Assembly: GCA_047631555.1 (NCBI GenBank) | Contig: JBLHZY010000002.1 | Span: 558,001-622,000 of the forward strand | Reading direction: 5' to 3' | DNA: 64,000 nucleotides | Source of the DNA: JBLHZY01 sp047631555 | GTDB taxonomy: Bacteria > Pseudomonadota > Alphaproteobacteria > Rhodobacterales > Rhodobacteraceae | Part shown: positions 43,370-57,278 of the stretch, piece after piece | Position numbering within the stretch: position 1 is the first letter of the stretch | Layout of the letters: each line of letters starts with the position of its first letter | Made by a program: the position numbers and the translations under genes | The notes under the pieces: model-generated | What the model saw: only the letters and a program-made list of their open reading frames with translations | Databases searched by the model: none | Told to the model about the DNA's origin: nothing

Positions 43370-44068
43370 ATGGCTAAGCTTGGAAAACGTACACGCGCAC
43401 AGCGCGAAGCTTTCGCTGGCAAAGAGAATTTGTCGGTAGAAGATGCGGTTGAACTGGTTAAAGGCAATGCCAATGCCAAGTTCGACGAAACAGTTGAAAT
43501 TGCGATGAACCTTGGGGTTGATCCACGCCACGCTGACCAAATGGTTCGCGGTGTTGTGGCCCTTCCTAACGGGACAGGCAAAACCGTACGCGTTGCCGTC
43601 TTTGCACGCGGCGCGAAAGCCGATGAAGCAACGGCTGCTGGTGCAGATGTTGTTGGCGCTGAGGATCTCATGGAGATCGTTCAGGGCGGCAAGATCGACT
43701 TTGATCGTTGCATCGCAACACCTGACATGATGCCAATCGTTGGCCGCTTGGGCAAAGTACTTGGCCCACGCAACCTGATGCCAAACCCAAAAGTTGGCAC
43801 GGTGACGATGGATGTCGAAGCGGCTGTTAAAGCGGCTAAAGGCGGCGAAGTTCAGTTCCGCGCAGAAAAAGCTGGTGTGGTTCACGCTGGTGTTGGCAAA
43901 GCCTCCTTTGGGGCCGAGCAACTTGCACAGAACGTTCGCGCCTTTATCGACGCGGTTCAAAAAGCCAAGCCTTCGGGCACAAAGGGCTCCTATATGAAGA
44001 AGATTTCGATCTCTTCCTCGATGGGCCCTGGCGTTTCGATTTCGATCGATAGCGCGACTGGCAACTAA
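43370..44068 (+). CDS. rplA: 50S ribosomal protein L1
   Basis: L1 of 232 aa, a stalk protein and, in E. coli, the translational repressor of its own rplKA mRNA. Motifs: VEIAMNLGVDPRHADQMVRG, LPNGTGKTVRVAVF, LGKVLGPRNLMPNPKVGTV, and the C-terminal SSSMGPGVSISI. It is coupled to rplK. Confidence 0.98.
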   Translation: MAKLGKRTRAQREAFAGKENLSVEDAVELVKGNANAKFDETVEIAMNLGVDPRHADQMVRGVVALPNGTGKTVRVAVFARGAKADEATAAGADVVGAEDLMEIVQGGKIDFDRCIATPDMMPIVGRLGKVLGPRNLMPNPKVGTVTMDVEAAVKAAKGGEVQFRAEKAGVVHAGVGKASFGAEQLAQNVRAFIDAVQKAKPSGTKGSYMKKISISSSMGPGVSISIDSATGN

Positions 44069-44319
44069 GAGATTTGGCAGGCTCTCGGGCCTGCCAGATA
44101 GTAGGACTGCCGCAAGGTGGTGCTGCTTCTGTCCGAGACGGAGGGTTGGGCCACAAGCCTGCTAATTCCTTCCTGAGATGGGAACGAGACAAAATTTTTC
44201 GCGGGAGCAATCCTTCGGGCGATTTGGCCTTCGGACCCTGAATACGGACCCGAACGCCCCAGACCATCGGGGCATAATTGAGCCGGAGGGCGTGAGCCTT
44301 CCATACTTGGAGTGAAACT
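44069..44319 (+). ncRNA. L10 leader (rplJ 5' region)
   Basis: The 251-bp gap before rplJ is where the L10(L12)4 complex binds its own mRNA in bacteria. It opens with an 8-bp stem TGGCAGGC/GCCTGCCA (44075-44082 with 44089-44096). It continues with segments typical of L10 leaders such as CGAGACGGAGG near 44133 and TTCCTGAGATGGGAACGAGA near 44170. A TTGGAG ribosome-binding site precedes the GTG start of rplJ. The call is by position and recalled motif, not by covariance model. Confidence 0.65.
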
Positions 44320-44835
44320 GTGGATAGAGCCCAGAAAGAGAAAGTGGTCGAGGAACTCGGCCAGATCTTCGAAAGCTCTGGCGTGGTAGTGGTTGCACAC
44401 TACGCGGGTCTTACGGTTGCCGAAATGCAGGATCTGCGCGCTCAAATGAGCGATGCGGGCGGATCTGTACGCGTTGCCAAGAACAAGCTCGCCAGAATCG
44501 CCCTTGAGGGAACACCGAACGCTTCGGTTGCTGATCTCCTCAATGGTATGACAGTTTTTGCCTATTCCGAGGACCCTGTGGCTGCGGCCAAGGTCGTCGA
44601 CGCATATGCCAAAGAGAACGACAAGCTCGTTATCCTTGGTGGTGCTATGGCTGGAACTGCTCTTGACGTCGACGGTGTTAAAGCTGTCGCCAAAATGCCT
44701 TCTCGTGACGAGCTTATTGCTTCGATCGTGGGCTGTATTGGCGCACCTGCTTCCAACATTGCCGGGGCCATTGGCGCGCCTGCTTCGAACATCGCAAGCA
44801 TCTTGTCCACGATTGAGGACAAGGCTGCTGCATAA
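44320..44835 (+). CDS. rplJ: 50S ribosomal protein L10
   Basis: L10 of 171 aa, base of the L7/L12 stalk. It starts with GTG after TGGAG. Motifs: VVVVAHYAGLTVAEMQDLRAQM, GSVRVAKNKLARIAL, and a C-terminal helix (ASNIASILSTIEDKAAA) that binds L7/L12 dimers. A short tandem repeat IGAPASNIAGAIGAPASNIA is visible near the C-terminus. Expression is probably controlled through the leader. Confidence 0.97.
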   Translation: MDRAQKEKVVEELGQIFESSGVVVVAHYAGLTVAEMQDLRAQMSDAGGSVRVAKNKLARIALEGTPNASVADLLNGMTVFAYSEDPVAAAKVVDAYAKENDKLVILGGAMAGTALDVDGVKAVAKMPSRDELIASIVGCIGAPASNIAGAIGAPASNIASILSTIEDKAAA

Positions 44836-44904
44836 GCAATCTGAGCCTGCGTAGGGTTGAACTGCCCTCGTTGGAACACAAACAAATTGAACGGAACAGA
44901 GAAA

Positions 44905-45276
44905 ATGGCTGATCTGAAAAAACTAGCTGAAGAGATCGTTGGTCTGACGCTTCTCGAAGCACAAGAACTGAAAACCATCCTCAAAGACGAGTATGGCATT
45001 GAGCCCGCAGCTGGCGGCGCTGTAATGGTTGCAGCTGGCGGCGACGCTGGTGCAGCTGCTGAAGAGCAAACCGAGTTTGACGTCGTTCTCAAGAACGCCG
45101 GCGCCTCGAAAATCAACGTGATCAAAGAAGTGCGCGCTATCACTGGTCTTGGCCTCAAAGAAGCCAAAGACCTTGTTGAAGCTGGCGGCAAGATCAAAGA
45201 AGGCGTTGAAAAAGCTGAAGCTGAAGAAGTTAAAGCCAAGCTGGAAGCAGCTGGCGCAGAAGTCGAGCTGGCCTAA
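44905..45276 (+). CDS. rplL: 50S ribosomal protein L7/L12
   Basis: L7/L12 of 123 aa, the multicopy stalk protein that recruits translational GTPases. N-terminal dimerisation part MADLKKLAEEIVGLTLLEAQ, an Ala/Gly-rich hinge, and C-terminal domain FDVVLKNAGASKINVIKEVR with GLGLKEAKDLVEAGGK. The open frame starts 16 codons earlier; ATG 44905 gives the family start. Confidence 0.98.
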   Translation: MADLKKLAEEIVGLTLLEAQELKTILKDEYGIEPAAGGAVMVAAGGDAGAAAEEQTEFDVVLKNAGASKINVIKEVRAITGLGLKEAKDLVEAGGKIKEGVEKAEAEEVKAKLEAAGAEVELA

Positions 45277-45308
45277 GGCCGCGGCCCATTTGGGCCACTT
45301 ATGAATGA

Positions 45309-45336
45309 GGCTGGATCCGGTTTTCCGGGTCCAGCC
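45309..45336 (+). other. Strong hairpin between rplL and rpoB
   Basis: GGCTGGATCCGG (45309-45320) pairs with CCGGGTCCAGCC (45325-45336), twelve continuous pairs with one G-U, closed by a TTTT loop. No T run follows, so it is unlike a terminator. In E. coli the same gap has an attenuator and an RNase III site; a processing site is plausible here. Confidence 0.6.
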
Positions 45337-45525
45337 GAACCTGTCTTAGAAAGTGCCTCTTTTGCGCACTTGCCCAATGGGGGCGCTTTCTAAGGGTAGG
45401 TTCAGGTCGGGAGCACACCGGTGGGACGGTGCGCAGGAATAGGCCAGAACCCCCGTTTCGTAAGGGTATGCGCACCGTCGCCCAACGGTTTTGCGTGTAT
45501 CTGCGAAAACTGAAAGGTGATCCAC

Positions 45526-48500
45526 GTGGCTCAGACCTACCTCGGCCAAAAGCGTTTGCGCAAATATTACGGTAAAATCCGTGAAGTGCTCGAAATGCCG
45601 AACCTTATTGAGGTTCAAAAATCTTCATACGACTTGTTCCTGAAGTCGGGCGATACGCTCGAACCGCTTGATGGCGAAGGAATCAAAGGCGTTTTCCAAT
45701 CGGTATTCCCGATCAAGGATTTCAACGAAACGGCGATTTTGGAGTTTGTGAAATACGAACTCGAGAAGCCAAAATACGATGTTGAGGAATGTCAGCAGCG
45801 CGACATGACCTATTCAGCCCCGCTGAAGGTGACCCTGCGCCTGATCGTTTTTGATATCGATGAAGATACTGGTGCAAAATCGGTAAAAGACATCAAAGAG
45901 CAAGACGTATTCATGGGCGACATGCCTTTGATGACGCCAAACGGCACATTTGTTGTAAACGGCACAGAGCGTGTGATCGTTTCCCAGATGCACCGCTCGC
46001 CTGGTGTGTTCTTTGACCACGATAAAGGCAAAACGCACAGCTCGGGCAAATTGCTCTTTGCGTGTCGGATCATTCCTTATCGCGGCTCATGGCTCGATTT
46101 CGAATTTGATGCCAAAGACATCGTTTTTGCGCGGATCGATCGCCGCCGCAAACTGCCTGTGACCACGCTGCTTTATGCGCTTGGGCTTGATCAGGAAGGT
46201 ATCATGGATGCCTATTACACCACCGTTGACTACAAGATGGACAAGAAGACCAAGGGTTGGGTAACCAAGTTCTTCCCCGATCGTGTACGTGGGACCCGCC
46301 CACTATATGATCTTGTCGATGCTGCAACTGGTGAAGTGATTGCCAAAGCCGGTGATAAAGTCACGCCGCGCACCGTTAAGAAGCTGATTGACGACGGCAA
46401 AGTCGAAAATCTGTTGCTTCCGTTTGATCAAATCCACGGCAAATTCGTTGCCAAGGACATCATCAACGAAGAAAACGGCGCGATCTATGTTGAAGCTGGC
46501 GATGAGCTGACATGGGAGCTCGACAAAGAAGGCCAGGTTTCTGGCGGGTCTTTGAAAGAGCTTCTGGATGCAGGCATCACAGATATCCCTGTTTTGGATA
46601 TCGATAACGTGAATGTTGGCGCCTATATGCGCAACACGCTCGCACAAGACAAAAACATGAACCGCGAAACCGCGCTCATGGATATCTACCGCGTTATGCG
46701 CCCCGGCGAGCCGCCCACAGTTGATGCGGCTTCTGCGCTGTTTGACACATTGTTCTTTGATAGCGATCGCTATGATCTCTCGGCTGTTGGCCGGGTGAAA
46801 ATGAACATGCGTCTCGATCTTGATGCGCCTGATACGCAGCGCACATTGCGCCGCGACGATATCATTTCCTGCATCAAAGCGCTGGTGGATCTACGCGATG
46901 GTCGCGGCGATATCGACGATATTGATCACCTTGGTAACCGTCGTGTTCGCTCTGTTGGCGAGCTGATGGAAAACCAATACCGTGTTGGCTTGCTTCGCAT
47001 GGAGCGCGCGATCAAAGAGCGTATGTCCAGTGTTGAGATTGACACTGTGATGCCGCAAGACCTGATCAACGCAAAGCCTGCTGCGGCGGCTGTGCGTGAA
47101 TTCTTCGGCTCCTCGCAGCTGTCGCAATTCATGGACCAAACCAACCCGCTCTCAGAAGTGACGCACAAGCGTCGCCTCTCTGCGCTTGGGCCTGGAGGTC
47201 TTACACGCGAACGTGCTGGCTTTGAGGTACGGGATGTGCACCCAACGCACTACGGTCGCATGTGTCCAATTGAAACGCCGGAAGGCCCGAATATTGGTCT
47301 GATCAACAGCCTCGCGACATTCGCGCGGGTGAATAAATATGGCTTCATCGAAACGCCTTATCGCAAGGTCGTCGATGGCAAAGTGACCGACGAAGTGAAC
47401 TACATGTCGGCCACTGAAGAAATGCGCCACACAGTTGCGCAGGCCAACGCGAACCTCGATGAGAACGGCAAGTTCCTCAATGATCTCGTTTCGACACGTC
47501 AGTCGGGCGAATTCATGCTGAACCCCCCAGAAAACGTTGATCTGATCGACGTTTCGCCAAAGCAGCTGGTCTCGGTTGCCGCGTCGCTTATCCCGTTCCT
47601 TGAAAATGACGATGCGAACCGGGCCTTGATGGGCTCGAACATGCAACGTCAGGCTGTTCCATTGCTGCGCGCAGAAGCGCCGCTGGTTGGCACAGGGATT
47701 GAAGAAGTTGTTGCGCGCGATTCCGGCGCTTCCATCATGGCGCGCCGTGCCGGTATCATCGACCAAGTTGATGCCAGCCGTATCGTTGTGCGGGCGACTG
47801 CTGATCTAGAGCCGGGCGATCCGGGCGTCGATATTTATCGTCTGCGCAAGTTCCAGCGCTCCAACCAAAACACCTGCATCAACCAGCGTCCGCTGGTGAA
47901 GGTTGGTGATACTGTTGGGAAGATGGAAGTGATCGCCGATGGCCCGTCCACAGATATGGGCGAGCTGGCTCTTGGGAAAAACGTGATCGTCGCGTTTATG
48001 CCTTGGAACGGTTACAACTATGAGGATTCGATCCTGATCTCTGAGCGCGTTTCGCGCGATGATGTGTTTACTTCGGTACATATCGAAGAGTTTGAAGTCG
48101 CCGCGCGCGATACCAAGCTTGGGCCAGAAGAGATCACCCGCGATATTCCAAACGTTGGTGAAGAAGCGCTGCGCAACCTCGACGAGGCCGGCATCGTTTA
48201 CATCGGTGCGGATGTTGAGCCGGGCGATATTCTCGTTGGTAAGATCACACCAAAAGGCGAAAGCCCGATGACACCAGAAGAAAAGCTTCTGCGTGCTATC
48301 TTTGGTGAGAAAGCGTCCGATGTTCGCGATACATCGCTGCGGGTTAAGCCGGGCGATTTCGGGACTGTTGTTGAGGTTCGTGTTTTCAACCGCCACGGCG
48401 TTGAAAAAGACGAACGTGCGCTGCAGATCGAGCGTGAAGAAGTGGAGCGCCTCGCGCGCGACCGTGACGATGAGCTGCTCATTCTTGAGCGCAACATCTA

Positions 48501-49665
48501 TGCGCGTCTGCAAGGCATGATCCTTGGCAAAAAGGCTGTTAAAGGCCCCAAAGGTGTTAAGCCCGGTTCGGAAATCACCGAAGAGCTGCTTGGTACTTTG
48601 AGCCGCGGCCAGTGGTGGCAGCTCGCGCTTGCTGAAGAAGATGAAGCAAGCCAAGTTGAAGCTCTGAATGCGCAATATGAGGCGCAGAAGCGCACGCTTG
48701 ATGCGCGCTTTGAAGATAAGGTCGAGAAGGTTCGCCGCGGCGATGATCTTCCACCCGGTGTGATGAAGATGGTCAAAGTCTTCATCGCGGTGAAGCGCAA
48801 GCTTCAGCCTGGTGATAAAATGGCCGGTCGTCACGGGAACAAAGGTGTTATTTCCAAGGTTGTACCGATGGAAGACATGCCATTCCTTGCCGACGGGACG
48901 CCTGTTGATTTCTGTCTGAACCCGCTTGGTGTGCCTTCGCGTATGAACGTTGGGCAGATCCTCGAAACCCACATGGGTTGGGCGGCTCGCGGCCTTGGCA
49001 TCAACATTGATGAAGCGCTTCAGGATTACCGTCGCTCCGGCGATCTGACCCCTGTTCGCGACGCAATGAAGCTTGCTTATGGCGATGACGTTTATGCCGA
49101 AGGCATCTCAGACATGGGCGAAGACGCTCTTGTTGAAGCTGCTGGCAACGTGGTCAACGGTGTGCCGATCGCAACGCCCGTCTTTGATGGCGCTAAGGAG
49201 GCTGATGTTAACGACAGTCTCACACGCGCTGGCTTTGATACCTCGGGCCAATCGGTTCTGTTTGATGGCCGCACGGGCGAGCAATTCGCGCGTAAGGTTA
49301 CAGTCGGTGTGAAATACCTGCTCAAACTGCACCACCTTGTGGATGATAAAATTCACGCGCGTTCAACAGGCCCCTACAGCCTTGTCACGCAGCAACCCCT
49401 GGGCGGTAAAGCTCAGTTCGGTGGCCAGCGTTTCGGGGAAATGGAAGTTTGGGCACTTGAAGCATATGGCGCGGCTTACACGCTGCAAGAGATGCTGACG
49501 GTGAAATCGGATGACGTTGCTGGGCGGACGAAAGTCTATGAAAGCATCGTCAAAGGCGAGGACAATTACGAAGCTGGCGTGCCAGAATCGTTCAACGTTC
49601 TGGTCAAAGAAGTCCGTGGCCTCGGCCTGAACATGGAACTCCTGGATACGGAGGGTGAGGAATAG
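45526..49665 (+). CDS. rpoB: DNA-directed RNA polymerase beta subunit
   Basis: RpoB of 1379 aa. It starts at GTG 45526 (MAQTYLGQKRLRKYYGKIRE), with AAAGGTGA upstream; the frame also contains a GTG three codons earlier. The rifampicin region reads FFGSSQLSQFMDQTNPLSEV then THKRRLSALGPGGLTRERAG, the wild-type (sensitive-type) residues. Other blocks: PNIGLINSLATFARVNKYGF, GDKMAGRHGNKGVISK and LGGKAQFGGQRFGEMEVWAL. rpoC follows after 50 bp. Confidence 0.98.
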   Translation: MAQTYLGQKRLRKYYGKIREVLEMPNLIEVQKSSYDLFLKSGDTLEPLDGEGIKGVFQSVFPIKDFNETAILEFVKYELEKPKYDVEECQQRDMTYSAPLKVTLRLIVFDIDEDTGAKSVKDIKEQDVFMGDMPLMTPNGTFVVNGTERVIVSQMHRSPGVFFDHDKGKTHSSGKLLFACRIIPYRGSWLDFEFDAKDIVFARIDRRRKLPVTTLLYALGLDQEGIMDAYYTTVDYKMDKKTKGWVTKFFPDRVRGTRPLYDLVDAATGEVIAKAGDKVTPRTVKKLIDDGKVENLLLPFDQIHGKFVAKDIINEENGAIYVEAGDELTWELDKEGQVSGGSLKELLDAGITDIPVLDIDNVNVGAYMRNTLAQDKNMNRETALMDIYRVMRPGEPPTVDAASALFDTLFFDSDRYDLSAVGRVKMNMRLDLDAPDTQRTLRRDDIISCIKALVDLRDGRGDIDDIDHLGNRRVRSVGELMENQYRVGLLRMERAIKERMSSVEIDTVMPQDLINAKPAAAAVREFFGSSQLSQFMDQTNPLSEVTHKRRLSALGPGGLTRERAGFEVRDVHPTHYGRMCPIETPEGPNIGLINSLATFARVNKYGFIETPYRKVVDGKVTDEVNYMSATEEMRHTVAQANANLDENGKFLNDLVSTRQSGEFMLNPPENVDLIDVSPKQLVSVAASLIPFLENDDANRALMGSNMQRQAVPLLRAEAPLVGTGIEEVVARDSGASIMARRAGIIDQVDASRIVVRATADLEPGDPGVDIYRLRKFQRSNQNTCINQRPLVKVGDTVGKMEVIADGPSTDMGELALGKNVIVAFMPWNGYNYEDSILISERVSRDDVFTSVHIEEFEVAARDTKLGPEEITRDIPNVGEEALRNLDEAGIVYIGADVEPGDILVGKITPKGESPMTPEEKLLRAIFGEKASDVRDTSLRVKPGDFGTVVEVRVFNRHGVEKDERALQIEREEVERLARDRDDELLILERNIYARLQGMILGKKAVKGPKGVKPGSEITEELLGTLSRGQWWQLALAEEDEASQVEALNAQYEAQKRTLDARFEDKVEKVRRGDDLPPGVMKMVKVFIAVKRKLQPGDKMAGRHGNKGVISKVVPMEDMPFLADGTPVDFCLNPLGVPSRMNVGQILETHMGWAARGLGINIDEALQDYRRSGDLTPVRDAMKLAYGDDVYAEGISDMGEDALVEAAGNVVNGVPIATPVFDGAKEADVNDSLTRAGFDTSGQSVLFDGRTGEQFARKVTVGVKYLLKLHHLVDDKIHARSTGPYSLVTQQPLGGKAQFGGQRFGEMEVWALEAYGAAYTLQEMLTVKSDDVAGRTKVYESIVKGEDNYEAGVPESFNVLVKEVRGLGLNMELLDTEGEE

Positions 49666-49715
49666 CGCCTGGCGCGCCTCACTCCCCCTCCCAAACCAAA
49701 TTTGAGGAATTCAAA

Positions 49716-53963
<4,248 letters not shown>

Positions 53964-53982
53964 AACCGGCCCTTAAGAAATC

Positions 53983-54019
53983 AAAAAAGCCCGGAGCGAG
54001 AGATCGCTTCGGGCTTTTT
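53983..54019 (+). terminator. Rho-independent terminator of the rpoBC operon
   Basis: AAAAAGCCCGGAGCG (53984-53998) pairs with CGCTTCGGGCTTTTT (54005-54019), one G-U pair, loop AGAGAT. T runs follow, with a further TTTTTT shortly after. Confidence 0.9.
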
Positions 54020-54084
54020 GCTTTTTTGGGGCTGAATGGCGCGATGTGCCGGCCGGGCGTTAGGCCTTCGTGTTGGTCGGGGTC

Positions 54085-54765
54085 CTAATCCTCAAACCCT
54101 ACAAATTGCGCTGATCCGCCAACTTCGCGCCGGGTCGAAACGACCGCATTGGCCGAGAAATCTTCATCCGGCCAGCCAAGCGCGACGCAGGTCATGATCA
54201 CTTGATCCTCGGGGATTTTCGCGTGTTCGCGCACGACCGGGCTTTGCATGATCCCTTGGCCGTTGATCACTGCACCAAGGCCTTTGCTCCATGCCGCCAG
54301 AACCAATCCATAGGTCGCCGCACCAAGATCAAAGGCGGCAATCGTGCCGTGATCCTCGATCGAGCGATCAAAGGTCATCACAACAGAGACCGGCGCATCG
54401 AATTGGCGAAAGCCGCGCATCACCCAGTCCTGCCGCTTTTCTTTGTTATCGCGCTCAATCCCCATGGCGGCAAAGAGCTGTTTGGCGATCTCGATCTGGC
54501 GCTCGCGGTGAATGCCTTCATAGGCGCCGTGATCCTTGATTTCGCGCGCGGGCGGGACACCAGAGAGCATCCGCGAAGAGTTGCCCTCACGGACTTTTTC
54601 GAGCGGCTCGCCGGTGAGCACATGAAAATGCCACGGCTGGGTATTCATCGAGGAGGGCGCGCGATTGGCAAGCTCGATGATCTCTTCAAGCAGGGCGCGG
54701 GGCACTGGCTCTTTGGTAAACCCACGAATGCTGCGCCGTGTTTTCATCGCTTCATCAAGTTTCAT
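54085..54765 (-). CDS. Nitroreductase family protein
   Basis: A 226-aa FMN-dependent NAD(P)H oxidoreductase of the nitroreductase family. FMN-binding RRSIRGFTKEPVP (residues 10-22), NRAPSSMNTQPWHFHV and the C-terminal LGAATYGLVLAAWSKGLGAV and CVALGWPDEDFSANAV are visible. The physiological substrate (nitroaromatics, quinones or other) cannot be told. It is convergent with rpoC. Confidence 0.9.
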   Translation of the reverse strand: MKLDEAMKTRRSIRGFTKEPVPRALLEEIIELANRAPSSMNTQPWHFHVLTGEPLEKVREGNSSRMLSGVPPAREIKDHGAYEGIHRERQIEIAKQLFAAMGIERDNKEKRQDWVMRGFRQFDAPVSVVMTFDRSIEDHGTIAAFDLGAATYGLVLAAWSKGLGAVINGQGIMQSPVVREHAKIPEDQVIMTCVALGWPDEDFSANAVVSTRREVGGSAQFVGFED

Positions 54766-54917
54766 CGCCGCTTCTCCCCAAGACTGTTTTTCCTGCGCGC
54801 CATTAAGACATGCGCGGTTTCAGCGGACAGCTTCTGGCAGGCTGACGCAGAGGTCAACCGCGATTGTCCGCAGGCAGGGGTGGCGCGCGGGTTACCCAGC
54901 GGCACGGATCGTGCGGG

Positions 54918-55913
54918 CTAGTCTCGCGCCGCCGCAGCGAGGGCCATATGGCGCTGCCAGCGCGGATCAGCTTGGGCATCATCGCCGCGCTTTTCACACA
55001 TGGAGGCGATATATTCCGCACAGCACAATTGGTGCAATTTTTCCATGCCCGGAAGCGCGCGGATTTTCGCATGGATCGGATCAAAGCGGCTGGCATAAGC
55101 GAACGCTTTGCGATCCTCTTCATCGTTGCGATTGAACTTCTCAAAGAAGTCTTGCGAATAGCGGTCCACATTGGCCGAGGCCGAGGGGCGGCCGCGCTTG
55201 AATTCGAAATTCTCGCGCGAGCGGATGATGTAGTGGTTCAGCTGCGCATTTTCATGGGTGATCCATTGGGGCTTGGTCAGGCGTTTGGCATTGGTATCGG
55301 GAACAAACCCGCCCATTTTCGAGCCGTTTGATCGGCTCCAATGATTTGCGCCCTCGTTCCATTTTCCCTTGCCCAACCAGAAACGCGGCGAGTGCTCGGA
55401 GAAGCGCTCAAACCGGGTCGGTTTATAGATGAAGCTTTTGAAGAAAGTGTTGGCTTGGGTGTTTTGCGGGGCGGCCATTGTATAGGTCCGATGCATCAAG
55501 CCATCGTTTCACTGCTCGAGCCCGCTGGTACCAAAGCTTTTCCAGTGAATCGCGATGCCGGCCATATCGGGAACGCCATCGCCGAGAAAGCTCTGCACTG
55601 TGCCCTCTTCGGTATGGAGCGGAAGGAATTCATCCACGTCGCACAAAAACATCCAGTCGCAGTTGGTCACCAAAGTATGGCGGCGGGCTTTGCGGTGAGC
55701 TGAGAATTTCGGAGTTTGGTTTCCATAAGGTTTGTGGTGCAGGGTGGTGATCCATCCGGCTTTTTCGAGCTTTTGCAGCATTTGGGGCGAGTGATCGGTG
55801 CAATCATTTTGCATGATCAGGATATCGTCAAAGCCCAGCATCTTTTGCCAAGCGACCCGTTCAAGGATGAACGGCCCCTCGTTGCGGGTCGCGGTTACAA
55901 CAACAGATTTCAT
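54918..55913 (-). pseudogene. Family 2-like glycosyltransferase interrupted by one in-frame TGA
   Basis: Two adjacent frames are in the same phase and separated only by a TGA at 55511-55509. The N-terminal part (from ATG 55913) has MKSVVVTATRNEGPFILERV and FLCDVDEFLPLHTEEG (DxD motif), ending IHWKSFGTSGLEQ. The second part continues NDGLMHRTYTMAAP, NTFFKSFIYKPTRFERFSEH and HENAQLNHYIIRSRENFEFK to the stop. Together they form a normal 331-codon glycosyltransferase. Related proteins have Trp at the stop position as I recall, so TGG to TGA is likely. The rest shows no decay; sequencing error is possible. Confidence 0.8.
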
Positions 55914-56077
55914 TTTGGCCCGCTTTGCCCCATTACGTTCCCCCGCAAATACAGGAATTGTCTTAACGGCAAACAAAGCCGGAAGGGGGCGTGAAGTCTA
56001 GCCCTTGGGCGCGGGGACTTTCAAACTGGTGCAGCGCCGCCACCCCGTTTATAGCGGATTTCAGGAGGCCGTTTTTG

Positions 56078-56980
56078 ATGCTGAATGATAACACCAAAGC
56101 CGCGATGTTGATGATGGGGTCCATGGCGGCCTTTACCGTGAATGATACGTTCATGAAATCGCTTGGGGCAGAGCTGCCTTTGTTTCAGGCGGTGTTCTTG
56201 CGCGGGCTTGCTACAGTTGTGATCCTAGCGATCCTAACATGGCAGTTTCGCGCCATTCGCTTTTCGTTTTCAAAGCGGGATTGGGGGCTGATCGGCTTGC
56301 GCTCAGCGGGCGAGGCGGGGGCGGCCTATTTCTTTATCTCGGCGCTTTTCAATATGCCGCTGGCCAATGCGACGGCGATTTTGCAGGCCTTGCCTCTGGT
56401 GATAACGCTCTTGGGCGCGTTGATTTTTGGCGAGGCTTTGGGCTGGCGCAGGATGATTGCGATTGTGGTTGGGTTTGGCGGGGTCTTGCTGATTGTGCGG
56501 CCCGGCGCGGAGGGGTTTAACCACTATTCGATCTATGCGCTGGCGGCTGTTGGCGCTGTGGCGTTGCGGGATTTGGCGACGCGAGGATTGAGCCGCGATG
56601 TCCCCTCGTTGATGATCGCTTTGTCTGGGGCGCTGATGGTGACGGTCTTTGGAGGCGTGATGTCTATGGGCGTTGAGTGGGCGCCGCTACATGGGCAAAC
56701 GCTGCTGTTTTTGGGCGGCTCGACGATCTTTGTGATGATTGGGTATATGCTCTCGATCCTTGTGATGCGGTTGGGCGAGCTGAGCTTTGTTTCGCCGTTT
56801 CGTTATACGGCTTTGGTCTGGTCGCTGGCGCTTGGGTATCTCGTATTTGGCGACTGGCCAGATGGGATTACGCTGCTTGGCGCGGGGATCGTGGCGGCGA
56901 CGGGGATATTTACACTGGTGCGCGAGCGGATGATCGGCAAACGGCGCGATGCCGGGCCTTTGCCGCTTCGGGTGCGATAA
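56078..56980 (+). CDS. DMT-superfamily (EamA) transporter
   Basis: A 300-aa drug/metabolite transporter with ten predicted membrane helices in two EamA halves. Visible: AFTVNDTFMKSLGAELPLFQ, FRAIRFSFSKRDWGLIGLRS, then ANATAILQALPLVITLLGAL and FGEALGWRRMIAIVVGFGGV, and in the second half SPFRYTALVWSLALGYLVFG. The ATG at 56078 has CAGGAGG nine bases upstream and is preferred to an upstream in-frame start at 55991. The substrate is unknown. It lies beside the glycosyltransferase, on the other strand. Confidence 0.88.
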   Translation: MLNDNTKAAMLMMGSMAAFTVNDTFMKSLGAELPLFQAVFLRGLATVVILAILTWQFRAIRFSFSKRDWGLIGLRSAGEAGAAYFFISALFNMPLANATAILQALPLVITLLGALIFGEALGWRRMIAIVVGFGGVLLIVRPGAEGFNHYSIYALAAVGAVALRDLATRGLSRDVPSLMIALSGALMVTVFGGVMSMGVEWAPLHGQTLLFLGGSTIFVMIGYMLSILVMRLGELSFVSPFRYTALVWSLALGYLVFGDWPDGITLLGAGIVAATGIFTLVRERMIGKRRDAGPLPLRVR

Positions 56981-57045
56981 CGCCGGGTTTTGTGCCTCAG
57001 AAGACAGGCAATCGCCGCGAAGGCGGATTCTAGGCTTGGGCGCTG

Positions 57046-57074
57046 TTGACACCGCTCGCGACTCTCCATATACG
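57046..57074 (+). promoter_or_regulatory. Sigma-70-type promoter of the str operon
   Basis: A perfect TTGACA (57046-57051), 17-bp spacer and TATACG (57069-57074). The predicted start near 57081 would leave a leader of about 200 nt before rpsL. Confidence 0.7.
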
Positions 57075-57278
57075 GCGCTCATTCGGGCCTTTGAGGGCAA
57101 CCCCTCTTGCGGCCTGGCTACAGTACTGAAGTGGTCATGATCCAGGCTCCGAGCCTCGATCCTCTGGAATTCCACCGCAATGATCCTAATCACAGGGGTC
57201 GTTAGCGGTATTTGCGTTATGCGGTCGTGTTTAGCGCAAACGTCGAAATGAAAATGTGTGCAACACTGGGGAACCGGA

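Noticed and set aside
55509..55511. In-frame TGA as a selenocysteine codon
   Set aside because: The position fits Trp in the family, and no selenoprotein-type active site or selenocysteine machinery is seen nearby.
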